DNA from: an uncultured Bacteroidales bacterium
Lineage (GTDB): Bacteria; Bacteroidota; Bacteroidia; Bacteroidales; UBA4417
DNA length: 38,919 nucleotides
Direction of reading: 5' to 3'
Assembly (NCBI GenBank): GCA_903946925.1
Contig: CAJAXK010000174.1
Location: 1 to 38,919, forward strand
Of this stretch, positions 8,851-16,730 are shown piece after piece. Positions within the stretch are counted from its first letter, which is position 1. The number at the start of each line of letters is the position of its first letter. Made by a program: the position numbers and the translations under genes. Under the pieces are notes generated by a model. The model searched no databases. It had not been told where the DNA came from and worked only from the letters and a program-made list of their open reading frames with translations.

Positions 8851-8876
8851 TCCCCAAAAAAACTAACTTTGTAACC

Positions 8877-9785
8877 ATGATCTGGGAATCCTACAAACGT
8901 GGTTTTGACGCTTTTTTAAGGCTCGAAAAATCGCTTTCTGCCAATTCGGTGAATGCGTACAAGCGTGATATAGAAAAACTTACAGCTTTTTTGGAAGAGA
9001 GCAATATTGCGGTACAACCTACCGGGATCACGTTGTCACATTTGCAGGATTTCCTGAAATGGCTCAACAAATCGGCACTGAATGCCCGTTCGCAAATGCG
9101 GATAATTTCCGGAATACGGGCATTCTACAAATACATGTTGCTCGAAAACCTTATAGACCACGACCCCACCCAACTGCTCGATATGCCTCGCACTGGGCGA
9201 AAGTTGCCTGAATTCCTGACCATCAATGAAGTAGAAAGGCTGCTTGCAGCAATTGACCTTTCGAAGCCTGAGGGCGAACGCAACAAAGCCATTCTCGAAA
9301 CATTATACGGCTGCGGTTTGCGCGTTTCGGAATTGGTAAACCTAAAAATCAGCAGTATTTACTTTAACGAAGGGTTTATGCGCATAAACGGCAAAGGCAA
9401 TAAAGAACGCCTAGTGCCATTTAGTGGTAAAGCATTGAAACAGATAAATTTGTACCTGCACGAAATACGCAGCCATATTGACATAAAAAAAGGGAATGAA
9501 GATTTCCTTTTCCTGAACCGACGTGGGGCCAAGCTTTCCCGCGAAATGATTTTTACCATTATTAAAAACCTTGCTCTGTTTGCTGGAATACACAAAACCA
9601 TTGGCCCACATACACTTCGCCATTCGTTTGCAACACATTTGGTGGAAGGCGGTGCCGATTTAAGGGCGGTGCAGGAAATGCTTGGCCATGCAAGCATCAC
9701 AACAACTGAAATTTATACACACCTCGACAGGGCATACCTTAGGGAGAATATTATGGAACATCACCCGTTATACAAATGCAAGTAA
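8877..9785 (+). CDS. xerD: Site-specific tyrosine recombinase XerD
   Basis: 302 residues, the usual size for XerC/D. The ATG at 8877 (MIWESYKRGFDAFL) is the true start; the open frame continues upstream only because of the 7-bp repeat array. An N-terminal core-binding SAM-like domain (about 1-100) is followed by the catalytic domain with R149 (GCGLRVSEL), K173 (GKGNKERLVP), H245 and R248 (HTLRHSFATHL), H271 (LGHASITTTE) and nucleophile Y280 (IYTHLDRAYL). It resolves chromosome dimers at dif with XerC and can also drive integration of Xer-dependent elements. All catalytic residues are present. XerD rather than XerC is chosen from overall similarity, with some uncertainty. Confidence 0.9.
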   Translation: MIWESYKRGFDAFLRLEKSLSANSVNAYKRDIEKLTAFLEESNIAVQPTGITLSHLQDFLKWLNKSALNARSQMRIISGIRAFYKYMLLENLIDHDPTQLLDMPRTGRKLPEFLTINEVERLLAAIDLSKPEGERNKAILETLYGCGLRVSELVNLKISSIYFNEGFMRINGKGNKERLVPFSGKALKQINLYLHEIRSHIDIKKGNEDFLFLNRRGAKLSREMIFTIIKNLALFAGIHKTIGPHTLRHSFATHLVEGGADLRAVQEMLGHASITTTEIYTHLDRAYLRENIMEHHPLYKCK

Positions 9786-9848
9786 TACTGCAATTTATGC
9801 ACTAAATCAGAGTAATTTATAAACTCCCTATCAACATAATTAAAGTTA

Positions 9849-10553
9849 ATGGACGACAAAGACATCCCAATTTTGACAATTTCAGAAATATCTAACCTTA
9901 TGGTAGAAATACCTGCCGGAAAAATTGAAATGAGGGACGATAGGACCAAGCAAAAATGGGTGGTTGAAATTGATGCTTTCCTGCTTTGCAAATTTCTTGT
10001 AACGCAAAATCTTTTTTCCCAGGTTTTAAACGAATCGCCTAGCACTTTTAAAGGGGAAAACCTACCGGTTGAAACAATAAGCTGGAAAGAAGCAGTAACG
10101 TTTTGCAATTCCTTATCTGTTATAAATGGACTGAATTCTTGTTATAGATTTGATAATGAAAACGATGAAATTATTTTCGACCCGGAAGCTGATGGATTTC
10201 GTTTACCAACAGAAGCAGAATGGGAATATGCCTGTAAAGCCGGCACCAGCGGAATCAGGTATGGCGAAATAGATGCTATTGCTTGGTATAAGGGAAATTC
10301 AGGAAACCAAACCCAGTGTGTTGGGATAAAGGAACCAAATCCGTTTGGGATTTACGATATGTTAGGCAACGTTTGGGAATGGTGTTCAGATATTTACGAC
10401 GAAACTGTTTATGGATCGTACCGCGTTATCCGGGGTGGTGGGTGGAATGATGAAGAAAGGGGATGCATGGCTACCAACCGCCGTCGGAGCCATCCGCTTT
10501 TATTTAAAATAGATGACCTTGGATTCCGCTTAGCAAGGAATATGAAAAGATAA
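9849..10553 (+). CDS. SUMF1/FGE-sulfatase-fold protein
   Basis: 234 residues. The SUMF1-type C-lectin-like fold is recognised from LPVETISWKEAVTFCN, GFRLPTEAEWEYACKAG, NPFGIYDMLGNVWEWCSD, RVIRGGGWND and the terminal GFRLARN. There is no signal peptide, so it should be cytosolic. True formylglycine-generating enzymes have two catalytic cysteines near the C terminus (CxxxxC before NRYR). Here only one Cys remains (GCMATNRRR) in the generic position, so sulfatase-maturing activity is unlikely. The family also includes carbohydrate- or ligand-binding proteins of unknown role. It sits 63 bp after xerD. Confidence 0.82.
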   Translation: MDDKDIPILTISEISNLMVEIPAGKIEMRDDRTKQKWVVEIDAFLLCKFLVTQNLFSQVLNESPSTFKGENLPVETISWKEAVTFCNSLSVINGLNSCYRFDNENDEIIFDPEADGFRLPTEAEWEYACKAGTSGIRYGEIDAIAWYKGNSGNQTQCVGIKEPNPFGIYDMLGNVWEWCSDIYDETVYGSYRVIRGGGWNDEERGCMATNRRRSHPLLFKIDDLGFRLARNMKR

Positions 10554-10720
10554 AGTTAAAAGGCAAAGAGCAAAGGTTAAAGGTCAAAGTTAAGACCATT
10601 GATGTAAGCACTAAATAATTGTGTCAGAGTTGACAATATCGGAATCATTTTGAAAAATTGAAATGCAAATTCTCTCAAGCACCTTTATCCTTTGCCTTTT
10701 GACCTTTGCCTTTTAACCTA
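10553..10720 (+). repeat. Imperfect inverted repeat of AAAGGCAAAG/AAAGGTCAAAG words
   Basis: Begins at the stop codon of the SUMF1-like gene with GTTAAAAGGCAAAG, GGTTAAAGGTCAAAG. It ends with the reverse-complement words CCTTTGCCTTTTGACC and TTTGCCTTTTAACC, with about 80 bp of unrelated sequence between. The words are themselves reiterated, like those of the nearby 7-bp arrays. No coding role. Confidence 0.65.
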
Positions 10721-10807
10721 AATTCAATGCGGAATTTACAATTTTATGCAAAAAAAAAACATCAACCTGATTTGCTACTAATCCTAAATCTACCAACTTC
10801 AATAAAC

Positions 10808-11836
10808 ATGAAGCTAACTATCTGGAAATCTATCAAATATCTGTTAATAATTGGTTTAGCGATATTTTTATTTGCGTTGTTCTATCCCAGGACTTATGAT
10901 ATGCCTCATATAAAACCAAGAGAAGAAACGCATTTCTGGGAGTTATCCACAGGTTCGAGGATTGCCTATACCCTCATTCCTACCAAAGGGGAAAAATCAC
11001 CATTTCCTATAATTTTCCTGCAAGGTGGGCCAGGAGGATTCTACTCTGACGAAACCATTAACAGGTTCAAACCTTTGGCCGAAATGGGCTTTGATGTGTA
11101 TCTTTATGATCAGGTTGGAGGTGGTTATTCCGAGCGTCTCGAAAATATTGAAGAATACACCGCAGAAAGGCATAAAAAAGATTTGGAAGAAATTGTAAAA
11201 AAAATTGGTGCCGGAAAAGTGATTTTTATTGCGCAATCCTGGGGCGCAATTTTGGCAACTCTGTATATTGCAGACAATCCAAATAGGGTGGAAAAAGTAG
11301 TTTTTACCGGGCCAGGACCAATACAACCAACTAATAATGGCTTGTCAACACTAAAGCCACCCGACAGCCTGCATTTGCGGGAACCCGTTTATTCGAATGC
11401 CAAAGCCAATAAATCTACCAAAAATCTAAGAAGTGAATTTGTGATGAGATGGGCAATGCTTTTTGGGAACAAACTTGCCTCGGATGTCGAGGTTGATGAT
11501 TTTCAAACCCTGCTCAATGGTAAACTCAATAAATCAACGGTTTGTGACACTTCCTTAAGTGTAACTGCCGAAGGAGGAGGCGGATATTATTCACAGATAA
11601 TGTCAATAAAAAGTTTAGCAAATGTGAAAGATCCAAGACCTGCTTTGAAAGCATCAAGTATTCCAATTTTGGTAATGAAAGGGCAATGCGACAACCAAAA
11701 GTGGGGATTTACAAATGAGTATTTACAGGTTTTCAAAAATCACCAACTGGTAATTATTCCGAATGCGGGCCACTCAATTTCGGTGGAGCAACCCAGTTTA
11801 TACCTTGAAACTATTGCTGATTTCCTCAACAAATAA
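10808..11836 (+). CDS. Membrane-anchored alpha/beta hydrolase (S33 prolyl aminopeptidase-like)
   Basis: 342 residues from the ATG at 10808. The N-terminal hydrophobic helix (about 9-26) should anchor it in the inner membrane or act as an uncleaved signal. The alpha/beta-hydrolase core shows the oxyanion motif LQGGPGGF (71-78), DQVGGGYS, the nucleophile elbow AQSWGA with Ser144, acid Asp295 (GQCDNQKW) and His322 (NAGHS). HGGPG-type motifs are typical of proline iminopeptidases (family S33), so it may release N-terminal proline from peptides or cleave small esters. The substrate cannot be told from sequence. Confidence 0.85.
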   Translation: MKLTIWKSIKYLLIIGLAIFLFALFYPRTYDMPHIKPREETHFWELSTGSRIAYTLIPTKGEKSPFPIIFLQGGPGGFYSDETINRFKPLAEMGFDVYLYDQVGGGYSERLENIEEYTAERHKKDLEEIVKKIGAGKVIFIAQSWGAILATLYIADNPNRVEKVVFTGPGPIQPTNNGLSTLKPPDSLHLREPVYSNAKANKSTKNLRSEFVMRWAMLFGNKLASDVEVDDFQTLLNGKLNKSTVCDTSLSVTAEGGGGYYSQIMSIKSLANVKDPRPALKASSIPILVMKGQCDNQKWGFTNEYLQVFKNHQLVIIPNAGHSISVEQPSLYLETIADFLNK

Positions 11837-11864
11837 GCAAACCGGAGTAACCGATAACCGTTTA

Positions 11865-11909
11865 GGATTTGCGGATTGCGGATTGCGGATTGCGGATTGT
11901 GAATTGCGA
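11865..11909 (+). repeat. 7-bp tandem array, GGATTGC
   Basis: Four near-perfect GGATTGC units plus decayed edges, immediately downstream of the hydrolase. It is the reverse complement of the GCAATCC units at 8731-8850. Confidence 0.8.
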
Positions 11910-11930
11910 TTAAACCCCAATTGCCAATAA

Positions 11931-12012
11931 CACTTCGACAAAACTCAGTGTCCGCCAATAAACCAATTACCAATACCCCACCAATGACACTTCGACCCTT
12001 CTCTGTGTCCGC
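11931..12012 (+). repeat. Two direct copies of a 25-bp hairpin-forming word
   Basis: CACTTCGACAAAACTCAGTG-TCCGC at 11931-11955 and a variant at 11988-12012 that keeps CACTTCGAC, CT(C)TGTGTCCGC. Each can form a small stem through CACT...AGTG-like ends. Similar CTTCGAC/CTCAGT/GAAGT words occur in the MITE-like copy at 19943-20142. Confidence 0.5.
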
Positions 12013-12018
12013 AAAAAA

Positions 12019-12069
12019 CCAATAACCCAATAACCAATAACCAATAACCAATAACCAATAACCAATAAC
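12019..12069 (+). repeat. 7-bp tandem array, CCAATAA
   Basis: About seven CCAATAA/CCCAATAA units in a row, reverse-complementary to the TTATTGG words at 8571-8619. It lies 3' of the convergent small acidic protein gene. Confidence 0.85.
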
Positions 12070-12115
12070 TCTACAAAAAGTAAACGGTTGCGCCAAAAAG
12101 AAAAATTTCCTAATT

Positions 12116-12544
12116 TTAGTAACTACCCCAGCTAACCAGCGTAAGTTCCTGATCATCAAAGTAAAAATCAATTTGGGCATCTTCAAACGTAACACGGTGT
12201 TCGCCCCAGGCTTCATCGTCTTCGTCCACTTCCTTAAACCCATTTTCCTTCATCAAAACTATAATATTGTCCTTCGTAACATTAAATACCTTTGAGTTGA
12301 AAAGCACGGTTTCGAGATTGTCGGATTCAATAGTAATCAAGGTTGGCTCGCCGTTTGCAGCATCGAAAAAGAAATTCAGCCCCATATCGGGATAATTCCA
12401 AACAATGCTTTCTACATTGCCATCCATGGCGCTTTCGAGTTCTTCAACATCTTCGGGTTCGCCTAATAAACCTCTAACAATTTCGGGTGTACATCCAAAC
12501 CTGATATCACCCATACCACTGTTCAATACTATTTGTAAGTCCAT
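12116..12544 (-). CDS. Small acidic conserved-type hypothetical protein
   Basis: 142 residues, strongly acidic (many E/D, for example EPEDVEELESAMDG and KEVDEDDEAWGEH), with no signal peptide or membrane helix. Alternating hydrophobic strands (MGLNFFFDA, LITIES, IDFYFDDQELTLVSWGSY) suggest a small alpha+beta cytosolic protein. The opening GMGDIRFGCTPEIVRGLLGEPEDV, a Gly-rich loop followed by a helix, is likely the conserved part. I do not recognise a named family; immunity-type proteins share this general character, but no toxin gene is adjacent. Convergent to the hydrolase. Confidence 0.6.
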   Translation of the reverse strand: MDLQIVLNSGMGDIRFGCTPEIVRGLLGEPEDVEELESAMDGNVESIVWNYPDMGLNFFFDAANGEPTLITIESDNLETVLFNSKVFNVTKDNIIVLMKENGFKEVDEDDEAWGEHRVTFEDAQIDFYFDDQELTLVSWGSY

Positions 12545-12676
12545 TTTCTTATGTTTTGATTGTAATTTTTAGGCTGTAAACCCATTGTTAATATAAATTT
12601 GTGCTAAAAGTAATTTTACAACTGTGGGAATTTTCCAACAATTATAAACACCGATTTCAAGCACGAAAAGTAATAA

Positions 12677-13486
12677 TTATTTCAATGGCGAATCAGGTTC
12701 TTTCGCAAAAGTGTTATAAATTAATTTGTCAAGGAATTTTGGGATAATTTTTCCTAGGAAAACGGTTAGTTTTCCTTCAAAAAAAGTGAGGATTAATTGC
12801 CTTTTTCTTTTCTTCACCGCGAAATAAACATATTCTGCCACCTTTTCGGCCGACATCATGTGGCTTTCGTCGCGAGGGGTTTCGCCCTGCATAGTCCCAT
12901 CGGCCAATAAAGCCGCCCGCCTGATATTTGATGTTGTAAACCCGGGAGCCACCACCAACACATGAAGACCCGTTTTCCGGTTTTCGACACGTACAGTGTC
13001 CAGGAATCCTCTTACTGCAAACTTTGAGGCTGCATAAGCACTTCTGCCAGGCATCCCGATATAGCCCCCGATTGAAATTACACCAACCAACGATCCACTT
13101 GTTTTTAAAAGGTGCGGCATAGCAAATTTTGAGCAATAAACTGTTCCCCAATAATTTGTATCCATTAACCGGTGCATCACAGCAAGTTTCAGATCAACAA
13201 AAAGTGCCCTCATGCTAATACCTGCATTATTGATTAGCACATCGATCCTGCCAAATTTTTCAAGGGCTTTTTCAATCAATGCCTTACAGTCATTTTCGAT
13301 GGTGACATCCGTTTGAATAGCCAAAGCCTGAACTCCCGACAACTGTAAATCGGATACAATTGCTTTAAGTTTGGTTAGGTTCCGGGCAGCTAATACTAAT
13401 TTTGACTTCCTCGCACCGAACTCATAAGCAAGTGCTTTTCCAATTCCGGAAGATGCGCCCGTAATAACAACTACTTTATCTTTCAT
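12677..13486 (-). CDS. Short-chain dehydrogenase/reductase
   Basis: 269 residues from the ATG at 13486 (MKDKVVVITG); a nine-residue upstream extension is unlikely. Classical SDR: GASSGIG cofactor loop (10-16), NNAG (86-89) and the catalytic triad Ser138, Tyr151, Lys155 (YAASK). ARN after the second strand suggests NADP(H). The C-terminal hydrophobic tail (LTVFLGKIIPKFLDKLIY) is like that of membrane-associated SDRs acting on lipid or sterol-like substrates, but the substrate is unknown. Divergent from the aminotransferase gene. Confidence 0.88.
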   Translation of the reverse strand: MKDKVVVITGASSGIGKALAYEFGARKSKLVLAARNLTKLKAIVSDLQLSGVQALAIQTDVTIENDCKALIEKALEKFGRIDVLINNAGISMRALFVDLKLAVMHRLMDTNYWGTVYCSKFAMPHLLKTSGSLVGVISIGGYIGMPGRSAYAASKFAVRGFLDTVRVENRKTGLHVLVVAPGFTTSNIRRAALLADGTMQGETPRDESHMMSAEKVAEYVYFAVKKRKRQLILTFFEGKLTVFLGKIIPKFLDKLIYNTFAKEPDSPLK

Positions 13487-13562
13487 AGTATCTGTAAGTG
13501 AACAATAATTCAATAATTTCCATTTGCAAGCAAACTAAAAATGAATCTCAAGCATTAAATTG

Positions 13563-13570
13563 TACTTTTG
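13563..13570 (+). promoter_or_regulatory. Candidate -7 box of the aminotransferase gene
   Basis: TACTTTTG matches TAnnTTTG 22 bp before the ATG at 13592, giving a short leader of about 15 nt. No clear -33 TTG. Confidence 0.4.
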
Positions 13571-13591
13571 AAGTGCAAAATTCGTTTTTTA

Positions 13592-14788
13592 ATGTTAACA
13601 AACCGACAACTTTTTTTGACCAATCTGGCACAAACCAGCGATTCGCCACTCGCCATCGAAATAGAATATGCCGAAGGTATTTATTTATTTGATTCTTCCG
13701 GCAAAAAATATACCGACCTTATCTCCGGAATTTCGGTAAGCAATACAGGCCACCGGCATCCGGCTGTTGTTAAAGCTATTAAAGATCAGGTTGATAAATA
13801 CTTGCATCTGATGGTTTATGGCGAATACATTCAATCGCCACAGGTTCAACTTGCTGCCACCCTTGCCACCCTTTTACCTGAAAAACTCAATAATTGCTAC
13901 TTTGTAAATTCAGGTAGCGAAGCAGTTGAAGGTGCTTTGAAACTGGCAAAACGTTATACCGGTAGAAAGCAAATTGTTGCTTTTAAAAATGCCTATCACG
14001 GTAGTACCCACGGTGCATTGAGCGTAATAGGAAACGAGGATTACCAGATACCATTTTCGCCTCTTTTGCCTGAAATTGTGCATATAGAATTTAATTCAAT
14101 TACCGGTTTGGAATCAATTACCAACCAAACTGCCTGCGTAATTGTGGAGCCTATACAGGGCGAAGCGGGAATTATTGCAGGAACACAAGCTTTTTTAACG
14201 GCTCTCCGGAACCGTTGTACCGAAACTGGCACAATGCTTATTTTTGATGAAATCCAGACTGGTTTAGGGCGGACTGGCACGATGTTCGTTTTTGAAAAAT
14301 ACAAAATAATCCCAGATATTTTATTGTTAGCCAAAGGTTTAGGAGGGGGAATGCCAATTGGTGCATTTATTTCGTCTCACGAAATTATGCAAACACTAAC
14401 GTTCAATCCGGTTTTGGGCCATATTACAACTTTTGGTGGACATCCGGTAAGTTGTGCTGCTGCTTTGGCCAACATCGAGGTTATTATTCAGGAAAAACTT
14501 ATTGAAAGCGTTGAGGCCAAGAGCAGGCTTTTTATTCAGAGATTAAGCAAAAGCAAGATAATAAACGAAATACGTGCTGCCGGATTAATGTTAGCCTTGC
14601 AACTCGACAATTTTAAACAAGCAAAGGCGGTTATAGATAATTGTATCGAAAATGGAATAATAACAGACTGGTTTTTGTTTAACGATTCGTCCATACGCAT
14701 TGCACCACCACTAACTATAAACATGGTTCAAATTGAGGAATCGTGCCAAGTAATACTTGAAGCTTTGAGTAGGGCAACAGGGAAATAG
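13592..14788 (+). CDS. Class III PLP-dependent aminotransferase (acetylornithine/ornithine aminotransferase-like)
   Basis: 398 residues from the ATG at 13592. Fold-type I class III features are clear: NTGHRHPAVV (51-60), SGSEAVEGALKLAKRYTGR, KNAYHGSTHG, IVEPIQGEAG, FDEIQTGLGRTG (Asp219 binds the pyridine nitrogen) and AKGLGGGMPIGAF with the Schiff-base Lys248. The family moves amino groups from N-acetylornithine, ornithine, GABA or lysine to 2-oxoglutarate. No arginine-biosynthesis genes are next to it, so the exact substrate is open. Confidence 0.87.
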   Translation: MLTNRQLFLTNLAQTSDSPLAIEIEYAEGIYLFDSSGKKYTDLISGISVSNTGHRHPAVVKAIKDQVDKYLHLMVYGEYIQSPQVQLAATLATLLPEKLNNCYFVNSGSEAVEGALKLAKRYTGRKQIVAFKNAYHGSTHGALSVIGNEDYQIPFSPLLPEIVHIEFNSITGLESITNQTACVIVEPIQGEAGIIAGTQAFLTALRNRCTETGTMLIFDEIQTGLGRTGTMFVFEKYKIIPDILLLAKGLGGGMPIGAFISSHEIMQTLTFNPVLGHITTFGGHPVSCAAALANIEVIIQEKLIESVEAKSRLFIQRLSKSKIINEIRAAGLMLALQLDNFKQAKAVIDNCIENGIITDWFLFNDSSIRIAPPLTINMVQIEESCQVILEALSRATGK

Positions 14789-14816
14789 TTTTCGGTTTGA
14801 TAAAAAGAGAAAACTG
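14787..14816. terminator. Possible weak bidirectional hairpin between convergent genes
   Basis: AGTTTTC and GAAAACT form a 7-bp AT-rich stem in the 37-bp gap between the aminotransferase (plus) and the metallophosphoesterase (minus). There is little GC and no long T-tract, so termination is only possible. Confidence 0.25.
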
Positions 14817-14825
14817 TAATCTACT

Positions 14826-15770
14826 CTAAACCTTTTTCAAAGTAATCAACACAATTTCTGCCGGGCAGTTAAACCTTACCGGCATACCGCTAACCCCAAC
14901 ACCACGGGAAGTATAGCCAATCATTTTGCCAATTTTCCACTTACCATGGTTAAAGCTTTTTCCCTCAAACTGGTGACTGATTAAGGGGTAACCATCTTTG
15001 AGGCAAATTTGACCGCCATGTGTATGCCCGCACAGATAAAGGTCGTATTTGCTTGCAGAAGCAGCTTTAGCCAATTCCGATGTGTGTACCAAGGCGATTT
15101 TGAAATCATAACCACGGGTTTCGAGGCTCAATAGAGCTTGTTCAGTGTAATAGCTAAAAGGGTCGTCGGTACCAGTTACAAGTATTTTTTGTCCGTCCTT
15201 AATAATCTCAACCGATTCATTTACAAGTAATTCTAATCCTGATTGGTTTTCGTACTGGGCCATAAGGTATGTGTCGTGGTTGCCCAACACGGCAAAAGTA
15301 CCAAAAGGTGCTTGTATGTATTTCGACAAAATTTTGAAAGGCTTCAAAATCTGCAGTATGCTTCCCGAATTATCGCGGCGGTAATCACCCGTAAGGAAGC
15401 AAATGTCGAATGTGAGTTTTTTTATTTTTGTATTAATAATGGAAGCGAAACCGGGAATACTGTCAATATGCAGATCAGAGAGGTGTAACACCCTGAAACC
15501 ATCAAAAGCTGTTGGCAAATTTGGGTACTCGATGGTTATTTCCGAAACTTTTATTGTTTTTGCATTACCATAACCTTTCCGGTAATATCCTATTATTTTA
15601 AGCAAAACTGCAAAAATATTCAGGAGTCGAACAAATAAATTCCAATGGCTCCTGCTTTTCTTGCCATTCTTATTCCTTAAAAATTCAAGGTTTTCAAGCA
15701 CAGATCGGGTAGAAGCCCATATTAAACGCCTGTCCTTTCTAATTTCGGGGTCATTAATGAATTTGTACAT
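14826..15770 (-). CDS. Membrane-associated metallophosphoesterase (YkuE-like)
   Basis: 314 residues from the ATG at 15770; a GTG six codons upstream is an alternative. A hydrophobic segment at about 46-62 should tether it to the membrane. The calcineurin-like core carries all metal motifs: SDLHID (Asp99, His101), LTGDYR (128-132), LGNHD (162-166), VHTSE and CGHTHGGQ. Proteins of this type hydrolyse phosphate or pyrophosphate bonds, with some acting on phospholipids or UDP-diacylglucosamine. The substrate here is not determinable. Its 5' end faces the fluC 3' end. Confidence 0.85.
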   Translation of the reverse strand: MYKFINDPEIRKDRRLIWASTRSVLENLEFLRNKNGKKSRSHWNLFVRLLNIFAVLLKIIGYYRKGYGNAKTIKVSEITIEYPNLPTAFDGFRVLHLSDLHIDSIPGFASIINTKIKKLTFDICFLTGDYRRDNSGSILQILKPFKILSKYIQAPFGTFAVLGNHDTYLMAQYENQSGLELLVNESVEIIKDGQKILVTGTDDPFSYYTEQALLSLETRGYDFKIALVHTSELAKAASASKYDLYLCGHTHGGQICLKDGYPLISHQFEGKSFNHGKWKIGKMIGYTSRGVGVSGMPVRFNCPAEIVLITLKKV

Positions 15771-15904
15771 AAAAAAAGGGTTTGGCACATATTAGTACTT
15801 TGCTCCAAAAAATCGAAAACGGTCAATAAAAGGCGTGTGATCCTGTCTTTCAGTCGAACTGTTGAAAACCCTAAAAACTTTTACATTAATCTTTTTGGTC
15901 ATTG

Positions 15905-16282
15905 CTAAAACATTTTAATAACCATGATTCCAACAAAAGTGGCAAGTAACCCAACAAAAATACTGCTTCCTGTGTAGAAAAAAAAGTTAAAGAAATCGTT
16001 GTTGCGAAGCATTGACATGTTCTCTACGGCAAATGCCGAAAACGTGGTAAAACCGCCACAAAAGCCAACAGTTAGGAATAAACGCCATTCGGCTGAAATA
16101 AATTGGCCTTTCTCAGCAATTCCGTAGATAAGCCCTATTAGTAAACAGCCCACCACATTTACAGTGAACGTCCCGTAAGGAAAAGCCGAAGGGAAATGTT
16201 CTGCAAAATAACGCGATGCAGCAAACCTCGAAACCGTTCCAAGGAATCCACCTGTGCCAGCCAGAAGCATCAATTTGATCAT
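15905..16282 (-). CDS. crcB: Fluoride exporter FluC (CrcB)
   Basis: 125 residues from the ATG at 16282, exactly the family size; a longer upstream frame to 16351 adds a non-conserved polar leader. Four membrane helices with the FluC motifs GGFLGTVSRF (11-20), YGTFTVNVVGC (36-46, with pore Asn42) and GFCGGFTTFSAF (73-84, the Phe-box and the TTFS sodium-site region). Dimeric dual-topology channels of this family expel fluoride. A single copy suggests a homodimer. I see no recognisable fluoride riboswitch in the leader. Confidence 0.94.
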   Translation of the reverse strand: MIKLMLLAGTGGFLGTVSRFAASRYFAEHFPSAFPYGTFTVNVVGCLLIGLIYGIAEKGQFISAEWRLFLTVGFCGGFTTFSAFAVENMSMLRNNDFFNFFFYTGSSIFVGLLATFVGIMVIKMF

Positions 16283-16404
16283 TCGTACATTTTTTTTTGT
16301 TTTTGATAAAACTGAAACATTAACCAATAGTTTCCACTCAGGTTTAATCAAAAGTACAACAGAATATTTGTTTTATCCTCAATTATCAAAAACATATCCT
16401 AAAT

Positions 16405-16603
16405 GAGTCCACTTCGAAAAGTCATTTTTTGCCACAAAGGCACTAATTTTCTAAGTTTACTCACAATTGCTTGTTTTTTAGGTGTTCGTGATACCGCTTC
16501 GCTAAGTTCACAAAGTTTATAGTACTGATTAACAGTACTCTGTGGTCCTTTGTGTCCTCCGTGCCTCTGTGGTTTTCTTTTTTAGGGTTTTCGGAGTGGA
16601 CTC
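16405..16603 (-). mobile_element. MITE-like repeat, copy B
   Basis: 199 bp, inverted relative to copies A, C and E. Ends GAGTCCACTTCGAAAA and TTTTCGGAGTGGACTC are near-perfect inverted repeats. Internal family words include GCCACAAAGGCAC, CTAAGTTTACTCACAATTGC (shared with copy A), CTGATTAACA and CTCTGTGGTTTTC. The flanks (CTAAAT and ATAGTT) are not an obvious duplication. It fills most of the 448-bp gap between the E1 gene and fluC; the remaining ~125 bp (16604-16730) shows nothing I can name. Confidence 0.8.
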
Positions 16604-16730
16604 ATAGTTACAATTTTTGATTTACCCCACACTGTTGCAGCTTAAAAAACAATTTTTGGCACTTTTATTCTTTTTTACTCTTGTCCTGATAAAATATACT
16701 GAGAGTTTTTTTTAACCAGACCTCAATGGT

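Noticed and set aside
8694-8876. N-terminal 61-residue extension of XerD from an upstream ATG
   Set aside because: It is entirely the translation of the 7-bp tandem array. Family alignment starts at MIWESYKRGF (8877).
10400-10553. Possible variable region of a diversity-generating retroelement in the SUMF1-fold gene
   Set aside because: No reverse transcriptase and no second, adenine-rich copy of the gene's 3' end is visible in the window.
13592-14788. Calling the class III aminotransferase argD
   Set aside because: Several class III enzymes share these motifs and no arginine genes are adjacent, so a gene symbol is not justified.
16283-16404. Fluoride riboswitch in front of fluC
   Set aside because: The leader does not show the conserved riboswitch core, and the space is AT-rich and partly coding-like.
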